64,000 nt of DNA from Heliocidaris tuberculata (taxonomy: Eukaryota; Echinodermata; Echinoidea; Camarodonta; Echinometridae): positions 2,011,630 to 2,075,629 of the forward strand of contig CM046852.1 in the NCBI GenBank assembly GCA_025618425.1. The letters are read 5' to 3'. Shown here piece after piece: positions 48,706 to 59,900 of this stretch (positions within the stretch are counted from its first letter, which is position 1; every line of letters begins with the position of its first letter). The notes beneath the pieces are model-generated. The model was not told the origin of the DNA, did no database searches, and saw nothing but the letters and a program-made list of their open reading frames with translations. The position numbers were made by a program, and so were the translations under genes.

Positions 48706-50544
48706 AGTGCTTTCTTTCTTTCTCTCTCTCTCTCTCTCACACACTCTCTTTCTTTCTCTCTCTCTCACTGTCTTTCTTTCTTCTTGTCTTTAAAGCGCGT
48801 TGAGATATAAATGATTTGTGATAATGTTCTATACAAGAACTGCATTTTTCCCCCTGTTTGCTTTTTACATTGATCTCCTATATGATATCAATTCCTTATT
48901 ACTTATATACTTCTTCAAGGAAAACAATATGGTTTGCTTTGAATGCGATGTGCTTACATATCCAATCAGCGGAGTAGCATGGGCAGATTGGTCCGACCAT
49001 TTAGTAGGAGAGGGGCCCGGGGTGGACGACCGGAAATATAGTGCTATGAAACAAGGTTATTTAGTTAGGGAGGGTGTGGGGGTGACGACGATGCCTCACT
49101 CCTCTCCCCTTCCTTCCTTCTTCCCCTTTTCTGCCCTTCGATTGACGAAGGGGAAGATGCCCCGGTGCCCCCATTGCTGCACCACTGAAAATGTAAATCA
49201 TTTGTTACAATTACATTTTTATAATCCTGTATTTGTCCAGGCTGTATGGACACGTTTCTTCCCTGTCTGCGCGAAGATCCGGGAACTCGTCTCATCCGGG
49301 CAACTTGGTGACGTCAAATCTATGCTAATCAATTTCGGACTCGATTTGCCCGACAGAGAGAGAACTCTCAAAAAAGGCAAGGGAAAATATTTGCTTAAAG
49401 TTTTCCTTACAAATAACCCCTCTTTGTAGGCCTGTCTGTTTTAAGCCAAGTTGAATCGATTCTCATTGTCTGTTCAGATTTTTTAAAAAAATGATTAGGA
49501 GGTAGTTCCATGTCTTTAATTGAATATTAGATATTTTAATTTCTGTACATGCAAATGTTCACAAATTTTTCTCAAATCGATATTATTAGTACATTACACT
49601 GCACGGAATCAAAAGAAGGCGAAATTACAATTTACATGTATTTTTAAAAAATAATCTCATTGTCTACTGTCTAGATGTCCTCAGAGTTTCTTAACAATTT
49701 CTTTCGAGAACCAACACTGTTAAAAATCCCGGGTCAAATTGACCCGGAAATCAGTCCGTTGGGGCCACACTCCGTTCCGGGTCAAAAATGACCCGGAATA
49801 AGGTCCGATGTGACACAGACCAGATCTGACCCAGAAATGGTCACATCGGACCTTATTCCGGGTCATTTTTGACCCGGAACGGAGTGTGGCCCCAACGGAC
49901 TGATTTCCGGGTCAAATCTGACCCGGGATTTTTTAGAGTGAAAATATCGCATTAACAAGGAAGAAGAAGGAATTGATTTTATTTGGCTTTATTTATTGAA
50001 CCGACTCTGTCATTTTGGTAATTATGGCAGAAATTGTTGGTTTTTTCTACGCTAGGTGCAAACTGAGTGACTTGCTTGCCACGTGAAGTTGATCCTTTCT
50101 GAAGTCGACCGTGCATAAATTATGAGCAACTATAGGTTATCTCGTGATGAAAATCTTCACTCTCCCTCCCACATACCCCACCCCCTCTCCATGCACATAA
50201 TTGCCAAAATAAGACTGTGTAATTGCTGTTTTCCATTTGATATTTGTAGAAATGGGCGGGGGTGCCCTCTACGACATGGGGATCTACATGGTACAGATGA
50301 CGACTATGGTCTTCAGGGAAGCACCGACATCGTCGCACACTCACGGATTCCTCAATGAACATGGTATGTATAACAATAGAATCATTATTGTTTCATTAAG
50401 GTGATGATGAAGATGATGATGATAGATAATTTTGATAATGATTGTCATTGTTAATTATTATGATTATTATAGTTTCATTATATTTCATGTATTATTGTTA
50501 TTATTAGAAATAGTATTGTTGCTATTAATATTTTCATGATAATC

Positions 50545-50577
<33 letters not shown>

Positions 50578-50594
50578 AATAATATTATTATTAT

Positions 50595-50636
<42 letters not shown>

Positions 50637-52406
50637 CATCATTATTATTTCGTGACGGAGACAGCGAGAGAAAAACAGAAGAGAATTTTATGATCGAGAG
50701 GGAGAGAGAGAGAGAGAGAGACAGAGAGAGAGAGACAGAGACAGAAAAAGAGAAGTAATGTATTTATCTCTTCTTCAGGAGTGGATGAGATATATACGAC
50801 TGTGATGAAGTTCCCTAACAACGCCATGGCAACGCTCTCGTGTACCTACAAAGCTGATTACCCAAACGAAGTCACCATCGTCGGAACGAAAGGTCGCCTA
50901 CGAGTAAGAAAACTGTCTCCCCACATTCACAGCTTTCAAACTAACAATACTTGTCGTATCTCTGCATGTACAACAAGTTTTTTTTCTTTCTCGTCTGAAT
51001 GTCGCATAAGAAAACGTCGTAAAACATCAAAAGCAAAACAAAGGTTTGATAATTATTTAGAACGAAAACTTGATAAAGACTCGGGGTCTATTTTCATAGG
51101 CCCAAGTGGGGGGGGGGGGGTGCACCTCTTTGCCCAAATGTCAACAACGAGAGGAAAAAAAACACTAATAAAGATGTATTGTGAACACATTAAATGTGTT
51201 CATCAAAAATACACTTGAAAATAATTAAAAATGACACGTACGCTGCTCAAATATGAGGATATCCGGGTACCTAGCTGCATGAATATTGAGATGATCGTTG
51301 TTTTGCTGAACATGTATATAGGAAATTTAAATAATCACAGAGGGGTGCGGCTGCAGTCTCTCTTTCGCACCCCTCCCCCCCCCCCCTCTCTCTCTCTCTC
51401 TGCTCTTCCTATGTCGTTCTTTACCTCAGTATCTGTCATCACTATTTCTCATTTAGATTCCAAATCATTTCTGGGCTCCCACCGAGCTGATTTGGTCAAG
51501 ACCCAGCGGAGAATCCATCGAAAACTTCCATTACCCTCTCCCTGAATCCAGGGCGGAATACTCCCTCGGTCCCCTTTGGGCGGGTATGCTCTATGAAGCC
51601 GATGCAGTGAAAAAGGCAATAGAAGAAGGTAGGATGAAAAATAAAAGTGGAATTTCAGGTACAGAGATGTTTTGGTCTAATCATGCCGGGCTCCGACATT
51701 ATTTGCTCCGGTGATAATTGCTCCGGGCTATTTCGTCATAGGGTTAGGCTTAGGACTGCAATTGAGTTTTATGTTTGGTTTAGGGTTAGGGTTAGGATTG
51801 AAATTGGGTTTTATGTTTGGTTTAGGGATAGAGTTGGGGTTAAGGTTAGGTTTAATGTTTGGTCCAGGGATGAAGTTTGGAATTCAGTTAGTACAATGTA
51901 TATGATACTGACCTCAGAGCAATTGTCGCCGGAGTATATGTCGTTCAACCAGATAAGTCATCGCGTAGGTGGGGGGCACAATAATTTCGCCAAGGAGCTA
52001 AAGTCTCTTATATAACCCGAAATCTATATATTAGTTTTTAAATTTTGTGAGAGAGCTCGGGAAGCAAGGGAGCAAAACTTGACACTTTATAATGGTGGGT
52101 GAAAATATAATTTTGTCGTAAGGATACAAAAGTACATAATTATAGGCCATCTCGCTGCCCGAATATAGGATGACGGTTTAATGACTATTGGTAATATATA
52201 AATTCTTGTTTCACTCTTTTCATTGTTTGTTAAAATTGTTTTGATAAATCATTCCACTCTTCTCGTAATATATAGGTCAGAAGGAGCACGCCCTCATGAG
52301 TTGGCAGGAGACAGAACGGATCTCTACTTTGATGGACAAAGCTCGTCGAGATCTCGGTATCGTCTGGGTTCACGAAGGACAATCCCCCGTCGTCGTTCTT
52401 GCATAG
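44642..52406 (+). CDS. DHDH: Trans-1,2-dihydrobenzene-1,2-diol dehydrogenase-like, gene 1
   Basis: Seven exons: 44642-44846, 48273-48436, 49241-49376, 50250-50363, 50779-50903, 51457-51628 and 52276-52406 (TAG). They join in frame to 348 aa (human DHDH is 334). Family: Gfo/Idh/MocA oxidoreductases. The known enzyme oxidises dihydrodiols and D-xylose with NADP+ in the cytosol. Visible: Rossmann start LRWGICTGGEISHDF, then AYGSYEEL; CEKP with K98 and Y181 in GGALYDMGIY, matching the known catalytic Lys97/Tyr180; AVWTRFFP at 124-131; SGTKG-like VGTKGR. Intron 3 must use a GC donor (AAAAAG/GCAAGG at 49377), because the paralogue splices at the same place with GT. Intron 1 (3.4 kb) holds a LINE and a 51-base G-run. 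The downstream neighbour is an inverted paralogue. Confidence 0.94.
44909..44959. repeat. Poly-G tract (51 bases)
   Basis: An uninterrupted G homopolymer in DHDH gene 1 intron 1, 62 bp after the exon 1 donor. The exact length is likely uncertain in the assembly. Confidence 0.9.
45690..47478 (+). mobile_element. CR1/jockey-like LINE, 5'-truncated, intact RT frame
   Basis: One open frame (45673-47319, 548 codons) covers a full reverse-transcriptase domain. It has RPISLTSIICKIAE, catalytic motif A in LLDFSKAFDRVPHERLL, GVPQGTVLGPLLFLIFIND, motif C YADD in RLYADDALLY, and the thumb and connection region YLGVILHRNLSWKPH, YVRPIVEYSSSVWDP, KIEMVQRRAARFV. The endonuclease and ORF1 are absent, so the copy cannot move by itself. 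The 3' UTR ends GACTGTACTCAACGGAAG plus (GAA)n. The unbroken frame points to a young insertion. It lies in intron 1 of DHDH gene 1, in the same sense. Confidence 0.92.
47535..48012. mobile_element. TTAA-type TIR element, copy 2 (DHDH gene 1 intron 1)
   Basis: It is nearly identical to 22911-23398, from TTAAAGGCATTGATTAACTT through ACCGTACGGGCTGGAAA to TTTTTCACAAAGTTAAT. The right terminus has decayed, so a second TTAA is not certain. Confidence 0.85.
48660..48800. repeat. (CT)n microsatellite cluster
   Basis: Several CTCTCTCT blocks in intron 2 of DHDH gene 1. The Ser/Leu frame across them is not a gene. Confidence 0.9.
48967..49187. mobile_element. Possible hAT-like element (CAGCGGAGTAGCA ends)
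   Basis: CAGCGGAGTAGCATGGGCA at the left resembles the reverse complement of the right end (CAGTGGTGCAGCAATGGGGG). Flanking octamers do not match, so boundaries or identity are uncertain. It ends 53 bp before exon 3 of DHDH gene 1. Confidence 0.45.
49715..49940. mobile_element. Palindromic MITE 'CCCGGGTC', copy 2
   Basis: 226 bp, nearly identical to 37933-38163. It lacks a 5-base piece (AAAGG) at the centre, and its right arm is intact where copy 1 has ACGGATCAAATC. It is in DHDH gene 1 intron 3. Confidence 0.93.
50546..50760. repeat. (ATT)n and (GA)n microsatellites
   Basis: ATTATT runs at 50546-50650 followed by GAGAGA at 50698-50752. They end just before exon 5 of DHDH gene 1. Confidence 0.92.
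51095..51390. repeat. Diverged copy of the hAT-element internal unit
   Basis: CCCAAATGTCAACAACGAG, GCTGCTCAAATATGAGGATA and CAGAGGGGTGCGGCTGCAG recall the units at 40860-42760 but with many changes. It lies in intron 5 of DHDH gene 1, immediately before exon 6. Confidence 0.45.
51701..51938. mobile_element. TIR element with internal TTAGGG-like tandem repeat
   Basis: The ends ATTTGCTCCGGTGATAATTG and CAATTGTCGCCGGAGTAT are inverted. Between them, about three units of roughly 55 bp contain TTTTATGTTTGGTTTAGGG and GGTTAGGGTTAGG. It is in DHDH gene 1 intron 6. Confidence 0.75.
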
Positions 52407-53280
52407 AACTTGTGAACATTGCTAGCACTGATAATTTTGTAATACCTCTTTAATATAGCACAGATAATCTGATCATTTCTACGTGCTTAACATAGACATG
52501 TACCTTAAAAAAAAAAAGAATTTTGATTAAATCTACATGTGGACTAAGTCGTGTTTCGCGAAGGGGAAAAAAAATGGACCTCGGTTTAACTTCCGCTGTT
52601 AAAATCGACTTTAGACAAGCGTAAACCCTAGACTGCAAGCACAGACCTTAATTAGACACTTTATCATAAATTCCTTTTGTCTTGAGAGAAGGCTAGCCAT
52701 CTACCTACTGGTCGTGTCAATATACATGTACATGATATAGGAGCAGCTATAGTACATGGCCTATATGGTAGTCTTATAGTGTAGACACCCTTTTACGACT
52801 GACCAGGGTTTGTGCCTGCAAATTACGTCAACCCAGCGTCGAGTTACTAGAGTACGAACAACTGGATATCAGACTGACAAAATAATGTATTGGATTTACT
52901 AATGTTTAGTTCTAAATAATGTACACCTGTGACAGTGTGGCCAGCGAAAAAAATACTATTCTGTTTGGGAGCAGCGAAAATTCTGCTAAATCAAAAATTT
53001 TACTGCTAAATCAAAATTTTACTCAAAAAAAGAAAAAGAAAGGTTATCAGCATTTTGGGGTGTATTTTTACTGGAAAATTCTCTGACAAGCAAAAAAAAA
53101 AACACACCAGAATTATGCTAAAATTCTACTAAATTTTGTCAAATTATTCCTAGCATAATGCCAGATGCTAAAGCGGTCAAAATTCTGCCAGAAAGCAGAA
53201 TTCTGCCAACTCTGGCAACCTTGACCTGTGGCACAGTAAGGACTATCGATCATATTGTATATGTCTGAAAATAACATAGA
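52407..53280. other. 3' flank of DHDH gene 1
   Basis: No gene seen. No strong AATAAA follows the stop closely; ATTAAA at about 52525 is a weak candidate. At 52950-53220 ATTCTGC/TGCTAAA motifs recur irregularly. Confidence 0.4.
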
Positions 53281-53532
53281 CATGGCCCGAATTCACAAAG
53301 GAGGTTTAAACCATGGGTAAGGTTTAAACCTCCGTAAGCGTACTAAAATAAGCGTAAATAAGCGCACATTGCCCATGCGCGCGCTCAAAGAAAATATATG
53401 ATTGGATCGGATTCCTTGCGCACGTCGCTTAAAAAACCCCAGGAGGGGTGGGGGGGGGGGGGGGGGGGGTTAAACCATGGTTTAAACCTATTGTTTAAAC
53501 CAAACCAAACCTCCTTTGTGAATTCGGGCCAT
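53281..53532. repeat. Palindromic element (ATGGCCCGAATTCACAAAGG ends)
   Basis: ATGGCCCGAATTCACAAAGG is matched exactly by CCTTTGTGAATTCGGGCCAT at the far end. AGGTTTAAACC steps pair inside. A G-run (53450-53469) sits off-centre. Confidence 0.9.
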
Positions 53533-53603
53533 ATTAGATTAAAGATAAACTTGAGAGACAGTATATACTAGAAATCCATAAGCTTATTTGTTATCAGTCT
53601 AAA

Positions 53604-54022
53604 GGCCACCGCACACCACGCCTTACGATCGGTCTGCGATCCGATTTGTGAAATAAATCGCTATGGCATTAAATATTGGTATTTTAACAAATGAAATCCA
53701 CCCTATTCAAGTTCTGAAAAGTAATATGAATACTAAACATAGGGTTTGGGTGAGCTGTCAGCTTTCTACAGGAAATAAGGGCAAAATTAGTTTCAAATCG
53801 TAGGCAGTCGTACGATTTTTGTGACGTCACTACGACTGAGAGCCGATTTGGCCATTCCACCGACTAGAAAACTCGGCAAAAGCCGTATTATCGATTTTAC
53901 TATCTGTATGACTATTCAGACCCTTAATCAAAAATATTTTTCATTTTTAAATGATTTGTCAAATAATATTGCATTTTCTTCTGAAATCGGATCGCAGACC
54001 GATCGTAAGGTGTGCGGTGGCC
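53604..54022. mobile_element. TIR element family 'CACCGCACAC', copy 3 (most complete)
   Basis: GGCCACCGCACACC is mirrored by GGTGTGCGGTGGCC. The next block CTTACGATCGGTCTGCGATC is mirrored by GATCGCAGACCGATCGTAAG. The interior aligns with copies 1 and 2. It lies between the two DHDH genes. Confidence 0.88.
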
Positions 54023-54560
54023 ATAAGATGTATAGCAGGACTGGTGCGCATATCTAGAATATTGATTGAAAGCCAAAGATAATTAATACATTAGTTATGT
54101 TCCATTTCTTTAAAATCGTATTCATAACCAGTCCTATAATTACAGATGCAACGAGTTTTAATCGTTCCTGATAGCGAAAGTAAATACCAGAAATACTTTG
54201 CATACCTCAGTATCTCTCGTGTCCATTTTTTTATTCAAGCGACGTAAGAAACATAATTATACTATATGTTTTTGGTGTATTCATCATGCATGTACATGAT
54301 GCTAGACCGACATAGTTATGACAAATAAACTGTGCTTTCATATTCATTTACCGTCATAATGAACAGTGATGTTTTATGTGCCAAATAAAATCATGATAAA
54401 AGATAAAAAGAATTTCCATGATTATCAGTTATCATGACTATGGCCGTTTGGTATTTCCAGTCGTAAATACTCTCCAAGAAATCCATTTACCGCTCCACCA
54501 TGTCCACCTCCGAGTACCTTCTCTATGTCCAGTGAAGCTCAGGACGTAAAGTCGGCGTAC

Positions 54561-54562
<2 letters not shown>

Positions 54563-54596
<34 letters not shown>
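54563..54596. repeat. Poly-C tract (34 bases)
   Basis: An uninterrupted C run followed by CT-rich sequence to about 54870. Confidence 0.95.
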
Positions 54597-54599
<3 letters not shown>

Positions 54600-54899
54600 C
54601 CACCGCTCCGGGAAAATACATGCACCCTATTTTTGGTCTCGAGGAGGTAAGTACGCTCCTATACTTTATCAACTTCCGGCAACGCAACTCATCTCTCCCT
54701 CTCTCTTTCACTCTTTTATCTTTTACTCTAACTGCCTCTACCCCCCCCCCCCTCTCTCTCTCTCTCTCTCGCTCTTTCCCTCTATTTCTCACCCTCCCCC
54801 TCCCTCTCCTATCTCTCACCGCCGCCCCCCTCCGTTTTCATCCCCCCCCCCTCTCTCTCTCTCTCCCTCCCTCACATATCTACCTTTATTGATGAAAAA

Positions 54900-56440
54900 G
54901 AATAATACACTTTTAATTAGGGACATGCGGCCTTTTAAAGAAATTATATTTTTTGAAAAGCGAAAGGTATACGCTGCTATATGTTATAGGTTGTATAGAA
55001 AGTGAAATATGTATACAGCAGAATTTCGTCGTTTCAGTTCCAAAGTTTTATTATGGAAGCATTACCATTCACAAATAAAGCTAAATTGTGACGTTTCATA
55101 TACCCCACATACATCGGGTAAATGTATAAAAACAGATGCTTAAGAGTCAAGTTTGTTCAGTTCTCTGTCATGACTGTGCCCCGATGATATCACCTCAAAT
55201 TGAAATATTCAAATTTCGCGTAAAAGCTGGTAATTTTTGGAAATGTTTGCAAACATTGAGGAAATGAACACGGATTTGAAAAAAAAATGTATATGGCTTT
55301 TCTTAAAAGAGCAAGAGATTTTAAAACAAAAATGGGTACCTTTTCAAAAAGGAACTTACGACTCGAAAAACATAAGCCAAATTCTGCGAAATGCGGTACT
55401 TTTTGTGAATGTGTATTTGACTAGCCAAAAGTATAGGGTTATAACCCACTTTGTACCCGTTTTCACTCAAAAGTGATCATAGTATGTGGAAAATGTTCTT
55501 GAAAGTAAGCAAAATAGAGGTCATTTTCGACTCCGGTAACGATCATGTGTTACATGTATAAAAATGAAGTGACACCACCGGGGTCTGTACGAATGTCAAG
55601 AATGTTTTGGTTGTAGGAAATAGACTGAGTGACTCAACGGAGAATTGCAAGATCTCAAAGACAAAAGAGCCTCTATTACCAATAACTCACTTGAGTCAAT
55701 GGAACTTTCATTATCAAATGATGACAAATTCGTAACATTTTCTTTATTATATACCTTCCTTTAACATCATAGAAAAGTACCTATGCTTTGTACGCTCTGG
55801 GGAAAACTTGCAATTCTACTCAAACATAACTATCCGTAATTTTTTGGAGCTGAATAAATGGATCTTTGTGCAAGAAATGTTTTCACCACGTTTAAGGAAG
55901 AACAAGCCCATTTTTTAAAATTTTGTCTTTTGTAATCCATGGACTAAAATAACTAGAATTCAGGAAAAGGTTTCGATTTTTTTTTTCTTTTTCCAAATTG
56001 GTGGACACAACTCCCCCCTTTTTTTAACGTTAAAATTAATTCCGTTTATTTGATGATGATCTGGCCCTGCATGTGCACAATTATTCATTTTTCGTCAAAT
56101 GTACATAATTATACGACAACAAGTTTATCATCTCGCCCTGAAAATGTTTATATCAGTGTAATACACGCCATGCACACGTATACGGAAAAGTAAGCTTTGT
56201 TACTGTCCATGTCAAAGTGCCCCACGCATGAACCATGCATCGCTTAGTTCAAATAATATAAAACAATGCGTATCAGACGGATTAAAAAAAAATGCTTCCG
56301 TATTATCTAATTTCTACATTATATACACAGTCGTAATGATATATACATTCTTGCTTTTCAAACTATTCAAAGTCGAGTGTAACTGGGCCCGGTAAAGGAG
56401 TATAAAAAGTAGTACTAAAGGAGTCACGGAGGGGCCCAGG
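54900..56440. other. Space between the convergent DHDH genes
   Basis: No gene recognised. The 79-aa frame at 55237-55476 is unbroken but resembles nothing known. TTTATT at 56045-56050 (AATAAA on the minus strand) could be the polyadenylation signal of DHDH gene 2, about 395 bp past its stop. Confidence 0.4.
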
Positions 56441-56442
56441 TT

Positions 56443-56855
56443 TCACTGTTGATCTTCATCGTTCCATGTCACACGTAAGTCCCGTCTTGCGTGTTCTAGA
56501 AGTCTAGACATGAGCTGAGTAGACTTCCAACTCATCAAGGGATGTTCCTTCATACCTAGTGAAGGAGAGGAGAAATAGATTTTAGCCAAAAAAAAAATTC
56601 AGTTGAAGTAACATTTATTAACCATAAACAGAATACATAGAGTTTCAGTTTCAGTTTCAGTTTCTTGTTTCACGTTTCACATTTATAGTGCTTTTACAGT
56701 GTAAATGGTACAAACAATATAAATGGTACAAACAATATAAATGGTACAAACGAACATGAAATATATTGTCAGAGAAAATAAAAGGTCAGTATACCTCATA
56801 TATAGAATTTAGCTACGCAAATTATTTCTCTCATTCAATTCAATTGATTTCTCAC

Positions 56856-56920
<65 letters not shown>

Positions 56921-59900
56921 GTTTGCATGCAGTATTAATTGAAAAGACTGGGCTAAAAAGAAAATTGAAATATGGAGGAGCCTAAGGAGAAAGCTATGTG
57001 AGTATAGGCTCCAAAGAGTGTATCAAGTTTTTATCATACATAAGAAAGCTCAAATCTACTTTTGAAATTTCTAAAAATAAATAAATAAATAAGAAATTAA
57101 TCATATCTCGTACACGCAAGGTGCTGAGGGCGCTCCAATATTAGCTCAGCTATAGATAGGCAATTAATTTCAGTGCTCACAATATTCAAGGTCAAAACAA
57201 TACTATATTTCACAGGTATATACATGTATGGGAAAAACCATATCGCCCCCCCCCCCCGCCTCCCGGTTTAAAGAATCCTATATGGATACGCCAACGTTAG
57301 CCTAGGTAGTTCAGGATGGCAGCTGATAAGCTCACCATTCCATCTGAATCAGGTGGACTGGCCGTATATACAATACATGTATTTTTTTCTTCTGTTGGGC
57401 GTATTTCATTCAGTTATGAATTAAAACTAGAAACAATTTGGAAACAAACCTCTCGCTACTGCTTGTCTGCAAGCTTCAGCCTCGTAGAACATAGCCGACC
57501 ATTCCTTGCCAAATTTATAAGTCTGATCAGAGAAGGGATAGGTGAACTCAAAGAAGGTCGACTCTCCTTCTTCGTTGATCCATTCAAAGCTTGATGGATG
57601 CCACAAATTATTAGGAATCTATCAAGGAATATCACATCAACATTTCAGTTCAGTGCAGTCCACTTTCAACACTGAAACACACAACAAACGCATGAAAGTT
57701 TTGATAAACACATTTTTTTTTTATCTTTAAGGCTATACAAAGTAATGTGAAGCGACATAAATCGTTTGCAAGTGGAAGGGCCTTAAAGAAAAGGCTACGC
57801 TTGTAAAACATAGGCCCTAGTAGAAAAAAACAAACAAACATATACATGTACATGAAATTCATTTGTACATTTCAAAAGGCGGAAGGATAAAGGAAAAAAA
57901 AAAGAGCCAGGAGAAGAAACGAAAGTATGGAATACAAGACAAAATAAAAAGTACATGAATAGTCGTAGTTTACAGTTACTTACATGACATAGTTACTTAC
58001 ATGACACTGCTACTTAATGTACACTTTAAAAAAAGGATTCGTCACTAAGTCTTAATTGCAACAGATATTGCAACGCTTTTACCCAATGACGTAATCTACA
58101 TAACTTTACCCTGATTCGTCCTTTTGTCCCAACGATTGTTACGTCATTTTGATAGTCAGCCTTGGTCGTACACGTCAGTGTGGCCATAGCTCCACCTAGG
58201 TACAACATCGTCGTCGTGTATGTTTCATCCACACCTGAAAAGAACAACACAAGTATAAAAAGTTATTGAATCTTGATTCAAATGTTCATCCTGTGTAAGT
58301 CAAGTGCATGGAAGCTGTTTTGATTTTATACTGTGTTTTTAAATATAATGAACATAAAACTCGACCAACAGTATATTTATCAATTCTATTTTTTATTCTT
58401 CATTTGCTTTATTGGTTTTATGTACCCCAACGTAACAATTTAATGATTTCAACGAGTAAATAAACCACTGCAAAAAGTGCAACGCCGACCTCCTTTGGAA
58501 ATGACATAATAATCAACTAGTTGATTGCGGTAGCTCATCAGGAAGAAGAAGACAAAATACAAAAACTAAACAAAAAGGGGAAAAATGGATACGGAATCGG
58601 TTGGAACCGGTTTGAACCAGTACATACCATCTGCGTTGAGGAAGCCATGAGTGTATGAAGAGACGGGAGCTCTACCAAACACCATGACAGCCCAATAGAC
58701 CAGGTAGCCACCAAGATCATACAGAGCACCTCCTCCAAGATCTAGGGAAGATGATCAGAAAACAGTTACCATGGTGACATTTTAAAGCAATTCTATTATG
58801 CATTCAGTAAGACATTTGCCACTCTCCACCCAGGTGTAGTAAATGTGTACCTGGTATGAAATATGTTAGGGCAGCTTGGCTTAAAGCCTGGGTAATTATT
58901 AGTATTTTGTAGGCGTCTTGGGCATCCCCTGGACATGCTGGATGGATGTGTGTGCTCAACAGAGAAATGTAGCTCTCGTCAGGGTTACTCTCTAAAAAAT
59001 ATCGAGTGATCACTGACGTCACTCCCCAAAGGAGTGAAAATAGAGTGAAAATAGAGTGAAAATAGAGTGAAATTCACTCTTTTTGTCTTAGGAGAGCACT
59101 CGATAATCACTCAATACTCACTCCTAAACAAGTGATCACTGACGTCACTCCCAGGGGAGTGAAAATAGAGTGAAAATTCACTCTTTTCTTTTTAGACAGT
59201 AGGGTTAGAGTTAGGTTAGCTAATACCCTATATACTACCCCTACTACCCTATAATACCACCTAATAGTATTGTAGTAATGGATACACATAATAATTTGTT
59301 TCAAGGTCCATTTATTGAAATATATTATCTACTACATAAACTGGACGTTATTAGATAGTTTAAAGGGCTGGTCACACCTCATCGAAAACGATAGCAAGAA
59401 ATTATATGCATACATGATGTACCGATAACGATAACGATGAAATGATCAGACCCCACCGATTTTCGCTATGGTGAGATCGGTGGTTCTGTCAATTAAGATT
59501 ATAGACACTGCCTACATCCCCTCTTCGGTCCCTGACGTCACATCGAAGGAGTGCAATTTGCTGGGTCACAGATTTTATCGTTGTGGTCTGTCCTAGAGAT
59601 CCCAACGAGTTGATAAAATCGTTAAGGAAGGCTCATTACCATAAATTATTAAGGTCTGACTGACAACAACGATTTCAGATTCATTATTCACATAAGCAAT
59701 ATTATAGGGGAGCGACTTGGGAATTATTTGTCGTTATAGTTATAGTTATCGTCATCGATGAGGTCTGACGAGCCCTTTATAATGCTTTCAAACTATAGTT
59801 ATACCTTTTTTGAAGATGCGTTCAACATGAGCGATGTTCTGCCCATAGTTTGCCATAAGAGCTCTGACGTCACCAAGTTGCCCGGATGTGATGATCTCTT

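Noticed and set aside
48818..49429. A single 203-aa gene
   Set aside because: Only 49241-49376 is coding (DHDH exon 3); the rest is intron and a repeat element.
55237..55476. 79-aa frame between the DHDH genes
   Set aside because: Lys/Phe-rich with no homology that I recognise and no promoter or splice evidence.
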